Positions 62,956 to 64,000 of a DNA stretch of 64,000 nt are shown one piece after another (the stretch's first letter is position 1; each line of letters begins with the position of its first letter). The notes under the pieces are model-generated. The model was not told where the DNA came from and searched no databases. It saw only the letters and a list, made by a program, of their open reading frames with translations. The stretch spans positions 181,003 through 245,002 of the forward strand of contig JODI01000014.1 of the NCBI GenBank assembly GCA_000720805.1, read 5' to 3'. The stretch comes from Streptomyces violaceoruber (lineage in GTDB: Bacteria > Actinomycetota > Actinomycetes > Streptomycetales > Streptomycetaceae). Made by a program: the position numbers and the translations under genes.

Positions 62956-63955
62956 GTGCGCACTGTCACAGCAACGGCCGCCGCCGTCACCGCAGCCCTG
63001 GCCGCCGGCGCGGCGAGCGTCGTCGCCGGCCGTCTCGCCAGCGACGCCGCGCTCAAGGCGCCGCCGGGACGCCCCCTGCCCACCGAACCCCGGCTCACCG
63101 TGCACGCCACGGCCGCGGGCCGGATCGCCGTCACCCGCGACCTGGCCGCGCTGCGTCCCGGCACCTACGGCCTCGGCGGCAGCGGTTCGCACGCGGTCGT
63201 CGGCCCCGTCCTAGGCACGGAGTCCCACTCCGCGGACACGGTCGTACGGCGTCTCGAACGCGTCACGCACGGCACCGTCAAGCCCGGCGACAAGGTCTGG
63301 CTCACCCCGAACCTGTACGTCGGCAACCCGGGCAGCGCCCTCGGCCTGGACCACGCCGACGTCGACGTCCCCGGCGAACTCGGCGCTCTGCCCGCGTGGT
63401 TCGTGCCGGGAGTACGGGACACCTGGGTGATCGCGGTGCACGGCCTGGGCACCACCCGCGAACACACCATGAACGTCATGGAGTTCCTGCACCGGAACCG
63501 CTTCCCGGTCCTCGCCCTCGCCTACCGCGGCGACCTCGGCGCGCCCCGCTCGCCGGACGGGCTGAACCATCTCGGCGAGACCGAGTGGCACGACCTGGAC
63601 GCGGCCATCCGCTACGCCGTCGCCGACGGTGCCCGCCGGGTCGTCCTGCACGGCTGGTCCACCGGCGCCACCATGGCGCTGCGCGCCGCAGCGCACTCGG
63701 GACTGCGCGACCGGATCGCGGGGCTCGTCCTGGACTCCCCGGTGCTCAGCTGGGAGACGACACTGCGCGCCCTCGCCGCGGCCCGCCGCACCCCCGGCGC
63801 CCTGCTGCCGCTGGCGGTGCGCGCCGCCCAGGGCCGCACCGGCATGCCCGCAGTCCAGGGCCGCACCGGCATGCCCGCCGATGACACCGACGGCGCCGCC
63901 GCCGACCCTCCCCTGGCGCCGACCCTGGTCTTCCACGGCCCGGACGACCGGGTGG
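62956..63955 (+). CDS. Alpha/beta hydrolase, 3' end lost at contig end
   Basis: At least 333 codons of an alpha/beta-hydrolase with an N-terminal signal or anchor (VTAALAAGAASVVAGRLAS). VIAVHGLGTTREHTMNVMEF is the oxyanion strand, LHGWSTGATMAL the nucleophile elbow (G-x-S-x-G) and LVFHGPDDRVA the approach to the catalytic Asp. The true reading frame stops being biological at 63955, where adapter sequence begins; the missing C-terminus should carry the catalytic His. GTG 62956 is the assumed start. A 24-bp tandem duplication lies near the end. Confidence 0.82.
63830..63877 (+). repeat. 24-bp tandem duplication in hydrolase gene
   Basis: CAGGGCCGCACCGGCATGCC plus four bases occurs twice in a row, encoding QGRTGMPA-V-type octapeptides back to back. 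It may be a real slippage event or an assembly effect, since the contig ends 78 bp later. Confidence 0.8.
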
Positions 63956-64000
63956 CTGTCTCTTATACACATCTGACGCTGCCGACGAATAGAGAGGTGT
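63956..64000. other. Illumina Nextera adapter read-through (sequencing artefact)
   Basis: CTGTCTCTTATACACATCT (63956-63974) is the reverse complement of the Tn5 mosaic end. It is followed by the remainder of the reverse-complemented read-1 adapter (63975-63988), then ATAGAGAG (63989-63996), the complement of a standard i5 index, and GTGT, the start of the P5 complement. Frames crossing it give well-known false peptides such as VSYTHLTLPT. It should be trimmed. Confidence 0.98.

Noticed and set aside
63629..64000. Short frames at the contig end, including ones starting MCIRDS and MYKRQ
   Set aside because: These are recognised translations of Nextera adapter sequence.

Overview
The window is about 64 kb of very GC-rich DNA with strongly G/C-biased third codon positions, frequent GTG starts, dense overlapping operons, Tat-exported hydrolases, an ectABCD cluster and an actinobacterial-type cobalamin cluster. 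Together these point to a Streptomyces chromosome (genus inferred, species not). No tRNA, rRNA, CRISPR array, transposase, prophage or replication origin was recognised. The last 45 bases (63956-64000) are not biological: they are a read-through Illumina Nextera adapter, so this is a contig end and the final gene is truncated by the assembly.

Region by region. (1) 1-10.7 kb is a plant cell-wall (pectin) island: two tandem pectinesterases, a PL1 pectate lyase, a secreted alpha/beta-hydrolase esterase, two PL9-type lyases, a two-module GH43 enzyme and a class B-like acid phosphatase, nearly all with export signals. (2) 10.9-22.6 kb holds regulators and housekeeping genes: an ECF (SigE-family) sigma factor with a membrane partner, an NCS2 nucleobase permease, a PBP2-type transpeptidase, an IclR regulator next to a GNAT enzyme and divergent from an NADP aldehyde dehydrogenase, an MFS exporter divergent from a GlxA/AraC regulator, and a FrnE-like DsbA protein. 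(3) 22.7-29.5 kb has ectABCD for ectoine and hydroxyectoine, flanked by two class V aminotransferases and a DinB-like protein. (4) 29.7-33.3 kb is a complete polar amino-acid ABC importer plus an amidohydrolase. (5) 33.7-40.5 kb is an LplB/YtcP/YtcQ-type oligosaccharide importer without its own ATPase, a LacI regulator with matching operators in the promoter, and a DUF2264 protein. (6) 40.5-58.9 kb is the cobalamin cluster in two minus-strand operons (cobD-cobQ-cobN-chlID-cobO-cobB-cobI behind a B12 riboswitch, and cobM-cobL-cobJ-cobH-cbiX-cobC), separated by a plus-strand ZIP metal transporter. (7) 59.0-64.0 kb has a Pit phosphate transporter with a PHO-box-like promoter, a small membrane protein, a GH25 lysozyme, a class II aldolase and the truncated hydrolase.

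How the genes work together. In region 1, methylesterases de-esterify pectin, PL1 and PL9 lyases cut the backbone, and GH43 trims side chains. The oligosaccharide importer and DUF2264 protein of region 5 are plausible downstream partners. In region 6 the two cob operons give most corrin-ring methylation, late cobalt insertion, amidation, adenosylation and aminopropanol attachment steps; cobA, cobG, cobK and the nucleotide-loop genes are not here.

The most interesting observations are: a 19-codon ORF with its own ribosome site between the B12 riboswitch and a cobD that has none; a Streptomyces-type dispersed repeat read in frame as a linker inside cobB; a short palindromic element flanked by a duplicated ectD 3' end; an eight-unit 27/28-bp tandem array at 28127-28346; and LacI-type operators both inside the promoter and inside the first codons of the sugar permease.
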